Source: Acidobacteriota bacterium
GTDB lineage: Bacteria > Acidobacteriota > Blastocatellia > Pyrinomonadales > Pyrinomonadaceae
DNA length: 40,028 nucleotides
NCBI GenBank assembly: GCA_020200155.1
Contig: JAIVJG010000020.1
Span: 1 to 40,028 of the forward strand
Reading direction: 5' to 3'
The position numbers were made by a program, and so were the translations under genes. Position 1 is the first letter of the stretch, and each line of letters begins with the position of its first letter. The notes below the pieces were generated by a model. It saw only the letters and a list, made by a program, of their open reading frames with translations, was not told where the DNA came from and searched no databases. This document shows positions 8,675-16,749 of this stretch, in pieces.

Positions 8675-11600
8675 ATGAAGCTCCTCACGAATTTCAAGGA
8701 AGTCGAAGACGCGCGCCGCGCACTCGTCGAGTTGCTCGAAGCGCATGGCGAATGGCTCTTCTGCGCGGAGGAACGCGCCGGGGCCGGAGTCGAGTTGCGC
8801 CGGGGCGAGTGGGATTTGCGCGCTTCGTCCGGCTCTCTGTTGCTGTCCTTCTGGGGCGAGAGTGGCGCACGCGTCTGGCGCATCTCGGCGTGGGAGTTGC
8901 GCGGCGAGAAGCTGCTGCTCGAAGCCACGCGGCGCATGGGCGCGGAGCGCGCGACGCTCGAACTCGTGCCGCGCGCGTCCGCGAGTTCGTTGAAAGAGAC
9001 TGTCATCGCCGCGCGCCGCGCGGCCTGCGAGCGCATGGCCTCGCTCGTTTGCGAGACGCTTGGACGTGCGAAGGTCGAGCAGGCGCGTCTGAGCGCAGGC
9101 GCGAGACGCGGCGAGCCGGGACGCTACGCGCGCATCCTTCTGCGGCACGGGCGAACACACGTCGCGGCCACGGGGCCGGTCGTCCCGCTCGGCGCGGAAG
9201 AGGCGGACGCCTTCCTCGCGTCGGCCCTGCTGTGGTTCGCGCGCCTCGAACGCAAACCGGGCGACAGACGCCCGCGCAGACTGTTGCTCATCGCACCGCG
9301 CAAGCTCTGTGAAGCGACGAGTGAGCGGCTGGCGCTGCTGCGCGAGGAACTGCAACACGCCGTCGCATTGCACGAGTTGGACGAAGAAAACCGCGCTCTG
9401 GCATCCGTGCGCGTGCCGGAACTGGAAGAGTTGCTGCGCGCTTCGCCGCCGCCTCTCTTCCGCTCGAAGCAGGCGGCAGAGAGCGAGTTGGCCGCGCGCG
9501 TCGTCGCCCTCGCGCCCGGTGCGATTGACGTGGTGCGCGCACGCCACGGCCAGACTCTACGCTTTCACGGCCTCGCTTTCGCGCGCGTGCGGCGCGTGAT
9601 GAACAGCGAACGCCTGTGGTTCGGCGCGGGCAGGGCGCAGCAGAGACGCTTGCTCGACGAGTCGAACTGGCCGGAGTTGTCGAAGCTCCTTGAGGAACTG
9701 GCTGAACATCGCCGCGCAGATGCAGGCGACCGCCGCCACGCGCTTTACACCGGAGCACCTGAAAGCTGGCTCGAATCCATCCTGCGGCGCGACATCACAC
9801 GCCTCGACCCCGGACTTATCATCTCGCCGCTCCACGCGCAATTCCGCGCCACGCGCCACGCTTCGGGCGGCTCTCGCCCCATTGACCTGCTCGCGCTCCG
9901 CCGCGACGGTCGCCTCGTCGTCATCGAACTGAAAGTTTCGGAAGACGCCGCGCTGCCGCTACAGGGCGCGGACTACTGGCGACGCATCTCTGCACACCAT
10001 CGCGCCGGCCACGTCAAACGTGCGCGATTGTTCGGCGATGCCGAAATATCAGACGACCCGCCGCTCGTTTACCTCGTCGCGCCACTGCTTCGCTTTCATC
10101 GCGCGTTTCAAACACTGGCGCGCTGCATCACGCCGGAGATCGAGACGTACCGCTTTGAAGGTCATAAGGTACGAGGGATTCCGCCACTTCAAGAGAAAGA
10201 GGACGCCATGAGATTACTCACCGCACATCTTAGACGCACACTTCTGCCGACACTTATCCTGTCGTTGGTCATCAGCTTGCTCGCCGCACCTGCGATGTTG
10301 AGCCTTCGCCACGCACAGACGCCTTCCGCCAGCCCTGCGGAAGCGACGCAGCACGCGCCCTCCGCAGAGGCGCGCGAAACATACGGGCGCATACCCTTGA
10401 GCTTCGAGACTAATCAGGGACAGACCGACGGTTCGGTCAACTTCCTTGCGCGCGGCGCGGGCTACACGCTCTTTTTGAAACCGGCGGAGGCCGTCTTCGT
10501 CCTGACTCGCCACGAGGGAGACGAGTCCGCGAAACGCTCCGTGCAGAAACAGTCTGACAACAATGCGCGGCTAACGAGGGTGCTGCGTATGAAGCTCGTC
10601 GGGGCGGACGCCAACGCCACCGTCGCAGGCGCAGAAGAGTTGGCAGGCAAGGTCAACTATTTCGTCGGCAACGACCCGGCGCAGTGGCGCACCAGTGTTC
10701 CGGCCTACGGGCGTGTGCGCTACACGGATGTCTATCCGGGCATAGACATGGTCTATTACGGCAACCAGCGACAACTGGAGTATGACTTCCGTATAGCGCC
10801 CGGTGCGGACGCGCGAACTGTGAGTCTACAGTTCGACGGCGCGGACAAGGTGGCGTTGGACGCGGGCGGCGACCTGCTGCTGACGCTCGGAGAGAGCGTG
10901 ATACGGCAGCCGAAGCCCGTCGTGTATCAGGAAGTGGCGGGCGAGAGGCGCGCAATCGAGGGCGGCTACGTCGTCCGTGAAGGCGGGCGCGTGGGCTTCG
11001 CGGTCGGAGCGTATGACGCAGAGCGTCCGCTCGTGATTGACCCGGTGCTGGTCTATTCCACTTACCTCGGCGGAAGCGGCGGCGATCAGGGGCTGGACAT
11101 CGCGGTTGACCCTGCGGGCAACGCCTACATCACAGGCTTCACCAACTCGACCGACTTCCCCACCGTCAACCCGATTCAAAGCACGAACGGCAGCTTTCAG
11201 GATGGCTTCGTGACGAAACTCAACGCGGCTGGCAACGCGTTCGTCTATTCCACGTATCTCGGCGGCAACGGATTCGATCAGGCCAGAGGCATCGCGGTTG
11301 ACTCTGCGGGCAACGCCTACGTCACCGGCTTCACCAACTCGGACAACTTCCCCACCGCCAACGCATTTGACGCCACGATAGGCGCAAACGGCGACGACGC
11401 CTTTGTAACAAAGCTCAACGCGGCGGGCAACGCGCTCGTCTATTCAACTTATCTCGGCGGCAGCGACAGCGCGGAGTTCGGCGAGGACATCGCCGTTGAT
11501 TCGTCCGGCAACGCCTACGTCACCGGCAGCACCTTCTCGACCGACTTTCCCGTCGTCAATGCGATTCAAAGCACGTTCGGCGGCTTTACCGATGCCTTCG

Positions 11601-13594
11601 TGTCGAAGCTCAACGCGGCTGGCTCTGCGCTCGTCTATTCCACTTATCTCGGCGGCAGCGAAGCTGAAATCGGCGAGGGTATCGCGGTTGACTCCGCCGG
11701 TGCTGTCTACCTCACCGGCGATACGTCTTCGACCAACTTCCCGACAGCAAACGCCGTTCAAGCCACGAACGGCGGCGGACAGGATGCCTTCGTACTGAAG
11801 CTCAACGCGGCGGGTTCTGCGCTCGTCTATTCAACTTATCTCGGCGGTAGTGTGCAGGACGACGGCGAGGCTATCGCGCCGGATTCCGCAGGCAACGCCT
11901 ACGTCACCGGCAACACCTTCTCGACCAACTTCCCCACCGCCAACGCCATTCAACCCGCGAACGGCGGCACGACCATCACTCAGGATGCCTTCGTGACGAA
12001 ATTCAACCCGACTGGCTCGGCGTTGGTTTATTCCACCTACCTCGGCGGCACGGGCGGCGAGATCGGCTTCGGCATCGCCGTTGACTCTTCCGGCAACGCC
12101 TACATCGGCGGGGCTACTGGCTCGTTCACCAGTTTCCCTACCGCCAACGCTATTCAATGCAGCACCGGCGGCGGACAGGATGCCTTCGTCACGAAGCTCA
12201 ACGCGGCGGGCAACGCGTTCATCTATTCCACATATCTCGGCGGCACGGGCACTGATAATGGACGGGGCATCGCGTTGGACTCGGCGAACAACGTCTATCT
12301 TGGAGGCTTCACGCGGTCGAGCAATTTCCCTGTGGTCAACGCCGCACAGAGCGCGTTCGGCGGCGACGCCACAATATTCGGCGACGCTTTCATGGCGAAG
12401 ATTAGCGACACCTCTACCGCGCCCGTCTCCGCGCTCCAGTTCACGCAGACCGCGCCCTCGGTTCAGGAGGACGTGACATTCCTGACCCTCACCGTCCAAC
12501 GAACCGGCGACACCTCCGGCCCCGTCACGGTTGACTACTCGACCGCCGACGGCACGGCCTCGGAGCGTTCCGATTACACCACCGCCCTCGGCACGCTGCG
12601 GTTTGCCGCAGGCGAAACGGCGAAGGACATCGTCCTGCTCATCAACGAGGACTCCAGGGTCGAGGGCAACGAGACTTTCACCGTCAACCTCTCGAACCCG
12701 ACGGGGGGCGCGACGCTCTCATGCCTGACGGCGACCGCCACCGTCCAGATTACGGACGATGCGACAGAGCCGGCGACTAACCCCATTGACGACGCTCCAA
12801 TCTTTGTCGGCCAGCACTACCACGACTTCCTCAATCGCCAGTCAGACACGCCGGGCATGACTTTCTGGACAAGCCAGATTACGTCCTGCGGCACGGATGG
12901 CGGCTGTCGAGACTTCAAACGCACGAACGTCTCGCAGGCCTTCTTCCTCTCGATAGAATTCCAGCAGACCGGCTACCTCGTCTACCGCATCTACAAGGAG
13001 ACGTTCACGGACTCGCCGTCGCGTCCGCGCGGGATGCCGCGCTATCGCGAGTTCCTGCGCGACACGCAGGAGGTTCAGCGCGGCGTCGTCATCGGACAGC
13101 CCGGCGCGGATCAGTTGCTGGCGGCAAACAGGCTGGACTTCGCACGTCGTTGGGTGCAGACGCCGGAGTTCATCGCGCAGTTTCCCGTGAGCATGACCGC
13201 CGCGCAGTTCGTGGATAAGCTGTTCCTGAACTCCGAGACGACGCCGACGCAAGCGGAGCGCGATGCAGCCATCGCCGCGTTCGGCAGCGGAGGCGTCGAG
13301 GGACGTGCCGCCGCTCTCCTGAACGTCGCCGACAGCGGCTCGGTCTACAACCGGCAATACAACCCGGCCTTCGTGCTGATGCAATATATCGGCTACCTGC
13401 GCCGCAACCCGAACGACGCGCCCGACACGAACTACGCGGGCTTCGACTTCTGGCTCGGCAAGATGAATCAGTTCAGTCTGCCCGGCGAGGATGTGAGGAA
13501 CGAACAGGTGGCGCGCGCACGCGTCCAGCGCGCCGAGATGGTCAGAGCCTTTATCATCTCCGGCGAGTACAGAGGCCGGTTCGGCCAGCCGTAA
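8675..13594 (+). CDS. Open frame joining a PD-(D/E)XK nuclease-like protein to an SBBP protein
   Basis: One frame of 1639 codons without a stop. Residues 1-511 look like a cytoplasmic protein. The key part is near 380-430: the motif RPIDLLAL (Asp 404) followed by VVIELK (Glu 418, Lys 420), a D-x13-ExK arrangement typical of PD-(D/E)XK nucleases. It is preceded by ITRLDPGLIISPLHAQFRAT and followed by PLQGADYWRRI. Substrate and role are unknown; the N-terminal 350 residues are not recognised. Residue 512 is a Met that begins a clear signal peptide and a complete secreted protein (see 10208-13594). A real 1639-residue protein with an internal export signal is implausible. Either translation starts separately at 10208, or a stop or frameshift has been lost near 10150-10207. 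Confidence 0.6.
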   Translation: MKLLTNFKEVEDARRALVELLEAHGEWLFCAEERAGAGVELRRGEWDLRASSGSLLLSFWGESGARVWRISAWELRGEKLLLEATRRMGAERATLELVPRASASSLKETVIAARRAACERMASLVCETLGRAKVEQARLSAGARRGEPGRYARILLRHGRTHVAATGPVVPLGAEEADAFLASALLWFARLERKPGDRRPRRLLLIAPRKLCEATSERLALLREELQHAVALHELDEENRALASVRVPELEELLRASPPPLFRSKQAAESELAARVVALAPGAIDVVRARHGQTLRFHGLAFARVRRVMNSERLWFGAGRAQQRRLLDESNWPELSKLLEELAEHRRADAGDRRHALYTGAPESWLESILRRDITRLDPGLIISPLHAQFRATRHASGGSRPIDLLALRRDGRLVVIELKVSEDAALPLQGADYWRRISAHHRAGHVKRARLFGDAEISDDPPLVYLVAPLLRFHRAFQTLARCITPEIETYRFEGHKVRGIPPLQEKEDAMRLLTAHLRRTLLPTLILSLVISLLAAPAMLSLRHAQTPSASPAEATQHAPSAEARETYGRIPLSFETNQGQTDGSVNFLARGAGYTLFLKPAEAVFVLTRHEGDESAKRSVQKQSDNNARLTRVLRMKLVGADANATVAGAEELAGKVNYFVGNDPAQWRTSVPAYGRVRYTDVYPGIDMVYYGNQRQLEYDFRIAPGADARTVSLQFDGADKVALDAGGDLLLTLGESVIRQPKPVVYQEVAGERRAIEGGYVVREGGRVGFAVGAYDAERPLVIDPVLVYSTYLGGSGGDQGLDIAVDPAGNAYITGFTNSTDFPTVNPIQSTNGSFQDGFVTKLNAAGNAFVYSTYLGGNGFDQARGIAVDSAGNAYVTGFTNSDNFPTANAFDATIGANGDDAFVTKLNAAGNALVYSTYLGGSDSAEFGEDIAVDSSGNAYVTGSTFSTDFPVVNAIQSTFGGFTDAFVSKLNAAGSALVYSTYLGGSEAEIGEGIAVDSAGAVYLTGDTSSTNFPTANAVQATNGGGQDAFVLKLNAAGSALVYSTYLGGSVQDDGEAIAPDSAGNAYVTGNTFSTNFPTANAIQPANGGTTITQDAFVTKFNPTGSALVYSTYLGGTGGEIGFGIAVDSSGNAYIGGATGSFTSFPTANAIQCSTGGGQDAFVTKLNAAGNAFIYSTYLGGTGTDNGRGIALDSANNVYLGGFTRSSNFPVVNAAQSAFGGDATIFGDAFMAKISDTSTAPVSALQFTQTAPSVQEDVTFLTLTVQRTGDTSGPVTVDYSTADGTASERSDYTTALGTLRFAAGETAKDIVLLINEDSRVEGNETFTVNLSNPTGGATLSCLTATATVQITDDATEPATNPIDDAPIFVGQHYHDFLNRQSDTPGMTFWTSQITSCGTDGGCRDFKRTNVSQAFFLSIEFQQTGYLVYRIYKETFTDSPSRPRGMPRYREFLRDTQEVQRGVVIGQPGADQLLAANRLDFARRWVQTPEFIAQFPVSMTAAQFVDKLFLNSETTPTQAERDAAIAAFGSGGVEGRAAALLNVADSGSVYNRQYNPAFVLMQYIGYLRRNPNDAPDTNYAGFDFWLGKMNQFSLPGEDVRNEQVARARVQRAEMVRAFIISGEYRGRFGQP
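10208..13594 (+). CDS. Secreted SBBP-repeat / Calx-beta protein
   Basis: Probably an independent 1128-residue protein. ATG 10208 follows an AAAGAGG ribosome site at 6 bases and begins a signal peptide (MRLLTAHLRRTLLPTLILSL, about 35 residues). About 60-280 is the conserved leader of this family (YGRIPLSFETNQGQTDGSVN, FLARGAGYTLFL, DVYPGIDMVYYGNQRQLEYD). Seven SBBP propeller repeats (about 282-740) each start VYSTYLGG and contain IAVDSAGNAYVTG and DAFVTKLNAAG. A Calx-beta domain follows (about 740-855; VDYSTADGTA, RFAAGETAKDI, NETFTVNLSNP). The last 270 residues form an alpha-helical DUF4214-like region (QHYHDFLNR, FFLSIEFQQTGYLVYRIYK, FVLMQYIGYLRRNPND). Such proteins are extracellular or surface attached; the binding target is unknown. 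The upstream frame runs into it without a stop. Confidence 0.85.
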   Translation: MRLLTAHLRRTLLPTLILSLVISLLAAPAMLSLRHAQTPSASPAEATQHAPSAEARETYGRIPLSFETNQGQTDGSVNFLARGAGYTLFLKPAEAVFVLTRHEGDESAKRSVQKQSDNNARLTRVLRMKLVGADANATVAGAEELAGKVNYFVGNDPAQWRTSVPAYGRVRYTDVYPGIDMVYYGNQRQLEYDFRIAPGADARTVSLQFDGADKVALDAGGDLLLTLGESVIRQPKPVVYQEVAGERRAIEGGYVVREGGRVGFAVGAYDAERPLVIDPVLVYSTYLGGSGGDQGLDIAVDPAGNAYITGFTNSTDFPTVNPIQSTNGSFQDGFVTKLNAAGNAFVYSTYLGGNGFDQARGIAVDSAGNAYVTGFTNSDNFPTANAFDATIGANGDDAFVTKLNAAGNALVYSTYLGGSDSAEFGEDIAVDSSGNAYVTGSTFSTDFPVVNAIQSTFGGFTDAFVSKLNAAGSALVYSTYLGGSEAEIGEGIAVDSAGAVYLTGDTSSTNFPTANAVQATNGGGQDAFVLKLNAAGSALVYSTYLGGSVQDDGEAIAPDSAGNAYVTGNTFSTNFPTANAIQPANGGTTITQDAFVTKFNPTGSALVYSTYLGGTGGEIGFGIAVDSSGNAYIGGATGSFTSFPTANAIQCSTGGGQDAFVTKLNAAGNAFIYSTYLGGTGTDNGRGIALDSANNVYLGGFTRSSNFPVVNAAQSAFGGDATIFGDAFMAKISDTSTAPVSALQFTQTAPSVQEDVTFLTLTVQRTGDTSGPVTVDYSTADGTASERSDYTTALGTLRFAAGETAKDIVLLINEDSRVEGNETFTVNLSNPTGGATLSCLTATATVQITDDATEPATNPIDDAPIFVGQHYHDFLNRQSDTPGMTFWTSQITSCGTDGGCRDFKRTNVSQAFFLSIEFQQTGYLVYRIYKETFTDSPSRPRGMPRYREFLRDTQEVQRGVVIGQPGADQLLAANRLDFARRWVQTPEFIAQFPVSMTAAQFVDKLFLNSETTPTQAERDAAIAAFGSGGVEGRAAALLNVADSGSVYNRQYNPAFVLMQYIGYLRRNPNDAPDTNYAGFDFWLGKMNQFSLPGEDVRNEQVARARVQRAEMVRAFIISGEYRGRFGQP
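11051..12420 (+). repeat. Seven tandem SBBP-coding repeats
   Basis: About 196-base units, each beginning at a GTCTATTC-like word that encodes VYSTYLGG. Units 1 to 6 are very similar in DNA as well as protein, and unit 7 is the most divergent. The DNA-level similarity permits copy-number change by recombination and could also collapse in assembly. Confidence 0.85.
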
Positions 13595-13617
13595 ACTCAA
13601 ACGCGCAAACTCAACAC

Positions 13618-13652
13618 GGCGGCCTCGCGACAATAATTGTCGCGAGGCCGCC
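13618..13652. terminator. Bidirectional hairpin between SBBP gene and pilT
   Basis: Perfect 16-bp arms (13618-13633 and 13637-13652) around a 3-base TAA loop, positioned 23 bases after the SBBP stop and between convergent genes. Confidence 0.7.
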
Positions 13653-13760
13653 TGTCTGTTCAGAGACGAAAACTTTCGTGTGCGGTTCGTAGAGACGGCA
13701 GCGACAACCTGCGTCGCATCGCCGCGTGAACTCGCAGACGTTTTTTCGGGCGCGCCGGTC

Positions 13761-14909
13761 TTACGATTTGCGCGGCTGGGAACTGCTGACGGTGGTGACG
13801 CGCTCCATGTCCTCTTTCGCCTGATCGGAGGCGGAGCGGATGCCGGAGACGCGCAGGCGAAACTCGTCAGGGTTACTTGCGCCGCGCAGCGCCTCGTCCA
13901 TCTCGATGAGGCCTGACTGGTAGAGGTTGAAGAGCGACTGGTCGAAGTTCTGCATGCCGTACTGCGAAGTGCCTGCGGAGAGGGCGTCGCGGATGAGGGA
14001 GGTTTTCTCCTCGTTGATGATGTAGTCGCGGATGAGGCCGGTCGAGACCATCACCTCGACGGCGGGGACACGCCCGCGTCCGCTGGCCGCGCGCACCAGC
14101 CGCATCGAGACGACAGCGCGGATGATGCCCGCGAGCTGGATGCGGACGCTCTTTTGCAGGTGGGGCGGGTACGAAGAGACGATGCGCCGGATGGTCTCTG
14201 TGGCGTCGAGCGTGTGCAGGGTCGAGAGGACGAGGTGGCCTGTCTCGGCGGCGTTCAGCGCCGTCTCAATCGTCTCGTGATCGCGCATCTCGCCGACGAG
14301 AATCACGTCCGGGTCTTGCCTGAGTGCTGAACGCAGCGCCTCGACGAACGAGCGCGTGTCCACATCCACCTCGCGTTGCGTGACGAAAGACTTTTTGTCG
14401 CGGTGTAGAAATTCGATGGGGTCTTCGATGGTCACGATGTGGCCGCCGCGCGTCGAGTTGATGTAGTCAATCATCGCGGCGAGCGTGGTGGACTTTCCAG
14501 ACCCGGTCGTGCCGGTGACGAGAACGAGGCCGCGCTGCTCCTCGGCGATGCGTTCGATGACGGGCGGCAGTCCCAACTCCGTGACGCTGCGTACCGCATC
14601 GGGGATGACGCGCAAGACCATGCCGACCGTGCCGCGCTGCTGAAAGATGTTGGCGCGGAAGCGGCCCAGGCCGGAGACGCCGTATGCGATGTCGGATTCG
14701 GAGACTTCCTTGAAGCGCTGCTTCTGCCGGTTAGACATCATCGAGAAGGCCATGTCGAGCGTGTCTTCCTGCGTCAATCGCGGCGCGTCAACGAGCGGGC
14801 GCAGATCGCCGCCGATGCGTATGAAGGGCTGCGAGCCGGCCTTGATGTGCAGATCGGACGCGCCGAGGTGCGTGGCCGTGCGCAGTAGATCGTCAATTTT
14901 TAGTGACAT
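13761..14909 (-). CDS. pilT: Type IV pilus retraction ATPase PilT
   Basis: A 382-residue cytoplasmic hexameric ATPase that powers pilus retraction and twitching. It has the PilT N-terminal start (IDDLLRTATHLGASDLHIKA), the Walker A box GTTGSGKSTT, the acidic Asp box (IVTIEDPIEF), the Walker B segment DPDVILVGEMRD and the His box HLVLSTLHT. The C-terminal region (SLFNLYQSGLIEMDEALRGA, then NPDEFRLRVSGI) is as in PilT and not in the assembly ATPase PilB, and no PilB N-domain is present. Length is slightly above the usual 340-370 because of a short polar tail. It is not next to other pilus genes here. The diguanylate cyclases in the window could act on pilus behaviour, but that is inference. Confidence 0.94.
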   Translation of the reverse strand: MSLKIDDLLRTATHLGASDLHIKAGSQPFIRIGGDLRPLVDAPRLTQEDTLDMAFSMMSNRQKQRFKEVSESDIAYGVSGLGRFRANIFQQRGTVGMVLRVIPDAVRSVTELGLPPVIERIAEEQRGLVLVTGTTGSGKSTTLAAMIDYINSTRGGHIVTIEDPIEFLHRDKKSFVTQREVDVDTRSFVEALRSALRQDPDVILVGEMRDHETIETALNAAETGHLVLSTLHTLDATETIRRIVSSYPPHLQKSVRIQLAGIIRAVVSMRLVRAASGRGRVPAVEVMVSTGLIRDYIINEEKTSLIRDALSAGTSQYGMQNFDQSLFNLYQSGLIEMDEALRGASNPDEFRLRVSGIRSASDQAKEDMERVTTVSSSQPRKS

Positions 14910-15165
14910 AGACGGAATTAAAAACCTCTTCAGTGGGCGGGCGAAAAGTTTGTGGAAAGTCGAGTCTCAGAAAATCATTCGGGGTGCGTATGCGTTGGAA
15001 GTCTGGTGCGCGGGAGGCCGACTTGCGGGCAAGATACGCGGGAGCGCCGCCGGAAAGATTCGCGCCCGGCAAGCACAGAAAGCATTGTAACTTGGCGATT
15101 TGCCCCCGGTCAACAGATTCGATTTGGCGCGCGGCGCGCGGGGCGCAGAAAACGGGCGCAATCCG
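14910..15165. other. Intergenic region upstream of pilT
   Basis: This stretch of about 320 bases (to 15231) separates ilvE from pilT on the same strand. The right end holds the ilvE terminator. The rest should contain the pilT promoter, but I see no confident elements and no conserved frame or RNA. Confidence 0.4.
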
Positions 15166-15207
15166 GCGAAAAAAGGCGCTCAACCTGTCATGAGGTTGAG
15201 CGCCTTT
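15166..15207 (-). terminator. Rho-independent terminator of ilvE
   Basis: On the minus strand a perfect 15-bp stem (15193-15207 with 15172-15186, 6-base loop) is followed by a run of six T (the stem's own three Ts plus three more). It lies 25 bases after the ilvE stop. This is the clearest intrinsic terminator in the window. Confidence 0.85.
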
Positions 15208-15231
15208 GAAGTTGAAGATTATCCGTGAAAG

Positions 15232-16350
15232 CTACTCGGTCATCACCGATTGAAAGCTCAACGGCTCGACCGCATTGTCGTTGACACTGGCCGTCGCGGC
15301 TTCCGCCACTGCGGCTTCCGCCACCTTGTGAGCCTGCGCGGCGTCGAAGCCGTTGCCGCTCTCCTGCGTCGCAGGCTTGTGCTCGTCCACGAACGTGAGC
15401 CACGGGCCGGGCGCGGGGCGCTCGCCGGAAGTAATCTCGAAGAACATTTTCTGGATGCGTTCGGTGACGGGGCCGCGCTTGCCCGTGCCGATCTCGATGC
15501 GGTCAACGGAGCGTATGGGCGTCACTTCCGCCGCCGTGCCCGTGAAGAAGAGTTCGTCGGCGACGTAGAGCGCGGCGCGCTGTATGCCGGACTCGACCAT
15601 CGGGATTTCCAACTCGCGGCAAATCTGAATCACGCTGTCGCGCGTGATGCCGGGCAGGATCGAAGACGAAAGCGGCGGCGTGACGACCTTGCCGTCGTGC
15701 ACGAGGAAGATGTTCTCGCCGCTGCCTTCCGAGACGAAGCCGCGGTCGTCGAGCGCGATGCCTTCGGCGTAGCCGTTCGTGATCGCCTCCATCTTGATGA
15801 GCTGCGAGTTCATGTAGTTTGCGCCGGACTTCGCCATCGCGGGCATCGAGTTCGGCGTCAGGCGATTCCACGAAGAGACGCACACGTCCACGCCGCGCTC
15901 AATCGCCTCGTCGCCGAGATACTTGCCCCAGTCCCACGCGCCGATGTAGCAGGTCAGCGGATTCGGGAACGGGTTGACGCCGAAGGCCGGGTGCGCTTCG
16001 TCCAGAGTGCGGAAGATAATCGGGCGGATGTAGCATTGCTGAACACCGCTGCGCGCGACGAGTTCGGTCGTCGCTTTGCTGAGTTGTTCGACAGTCCACT
16101 CGTGCTCCATGCGATAAATCTTGGCGGAGTTGACGAGACGCTGCATGTGTTCGCGCAGGCGGAAGACAGCGGGGCCGCGCAGGGTCTTGTAACAGCGAAT
16201 GCCCTCGAAGACGCTCGATCCGTAGTGGATGACGTGCGACATGACGTGGACGCGCGCGTCGTCCCACTTGACGAACTCCCCGTTGTGCCAGATTTCCGAA
16301 ACGATGGTCGGCGTCTTGACATCTTTCTTCCTGGCGTCGTCTGCGAACAT
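15232..16350 (-). CDS. ilvE: Branched-chain amino acid aminotransferase IlvE
   Basis: A 372-residue PLP enzyme of fold type IV that transaminates Leu, Ile and Val with 2-oxoglutarate. Start ATG 16350 is preceded by AAGGAG at 9 bases. Signatures: WDDARVHVMSHVIHYGSSVF, EGIRCY, the PLP-lysine region SSWNRLTPNSMPAMAKSGAN (Lys in MAKSG), EGIALDDRGFVSEGSGENIF, and SSSILPGITRDSVI. The catalytic core ends near residue 308 at RPAPGPWLTFVDE. A further 60 residues, Ala-rich and low in complexity (VAEAAVAEAATASVNDNAVE), follow; that tail is not part of the usual enzyme. It stands alone with its own terminator. Substrate side (L- versus D-amino acid) fits BCAT from the EGIRCY and GSGENIF motifs. Confidence 0.94.
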   Translation of the reverse strand: MFADDARKKDVKTPTIVSEIWHNGEFVKWDDARVHVMSHVIHYGSSVFEGIRCYKTLRGPAVFRLREHMQRLVNSAKIYRMEHEWTVEQLSKATTELVARSGVQQCYIRPIIFRTLDEAHPAFGVNPFPNPLTCYIGAWDWGKYLGDEAIERGVDVCVSSWNRLTPNSMPAMAKSGANYMNSQLIKMEAITNGYAEGIALDDRGFVSEGSGENIFLVHDGKVVTPPLSSSILPGITRDSVIQICRELEIPMVESGIQRAALYVADELFFTGTAAEVTPIRSVDRIEIGTGKRGPVTERIQKMFFEITSGERPAPGPWLTFVDEHKPATQESGNGFDAAQAHKVAEAAVAEAATASVNDNAVEPLSFQSVMTE

Positions 16351-16749
16351 ATCTCTCTACTCCTTCATGCTTTCAAATACGCACTCGGACTGGCCGAAAA
16401 ATCGTGGGCCTGCCGGTTCGCTGGCTACTAAGGGGCGGAATCTAACGCTGACGGAAAAACTTGTGCGAACAGATGTTGCTACACGTGGCTGTTAAGATAT
16501 CGCACGATACCGTAAACGCGCGGCACTTGGCAAGCAGGTCGCGCCGGACGCTCCACGCCTTTGGCAAAGAGGCATTGACTGACGCGCGGCTCCTGAGTTA
16601 AAGGCATTCTGCTTGATGAGTGGCACGCGTAAAATATCCGGGGAGTTCAGATGCGTATTTTAATCAACGTCTTCTTTATCTTTCTTGCTTGATTCTTCCG
16701 TCGCGCGCAACGTACCATCCGTCCTGTTCGCGTCCAACACAAAAGCGCA
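16351..16749. other. Divergent intergenic region between ilvE and the dipeptidase
   Basis: About 400 bases with promoters for both directions. A possible plus-strand pair is TTGACT (16575-16580) and TTAAAG (16598-16603) at 17-base spacing, but the -10 is poor. No leader peptide, T-box or other attenuator was recognised. Confidence 0.35.

Noticed and set aside
11051-12420. CRISPR array
   Set aside because: The repeats are 196-base coding units of SBBP blades in one frame, without short palindromic repeats and spacers.
15250-16431. Plus-strand frame of about 390 codons opposite ilvE
   Set aside because: Antisense of a clear aminotransferase; composition of the product is unlike real proteins.
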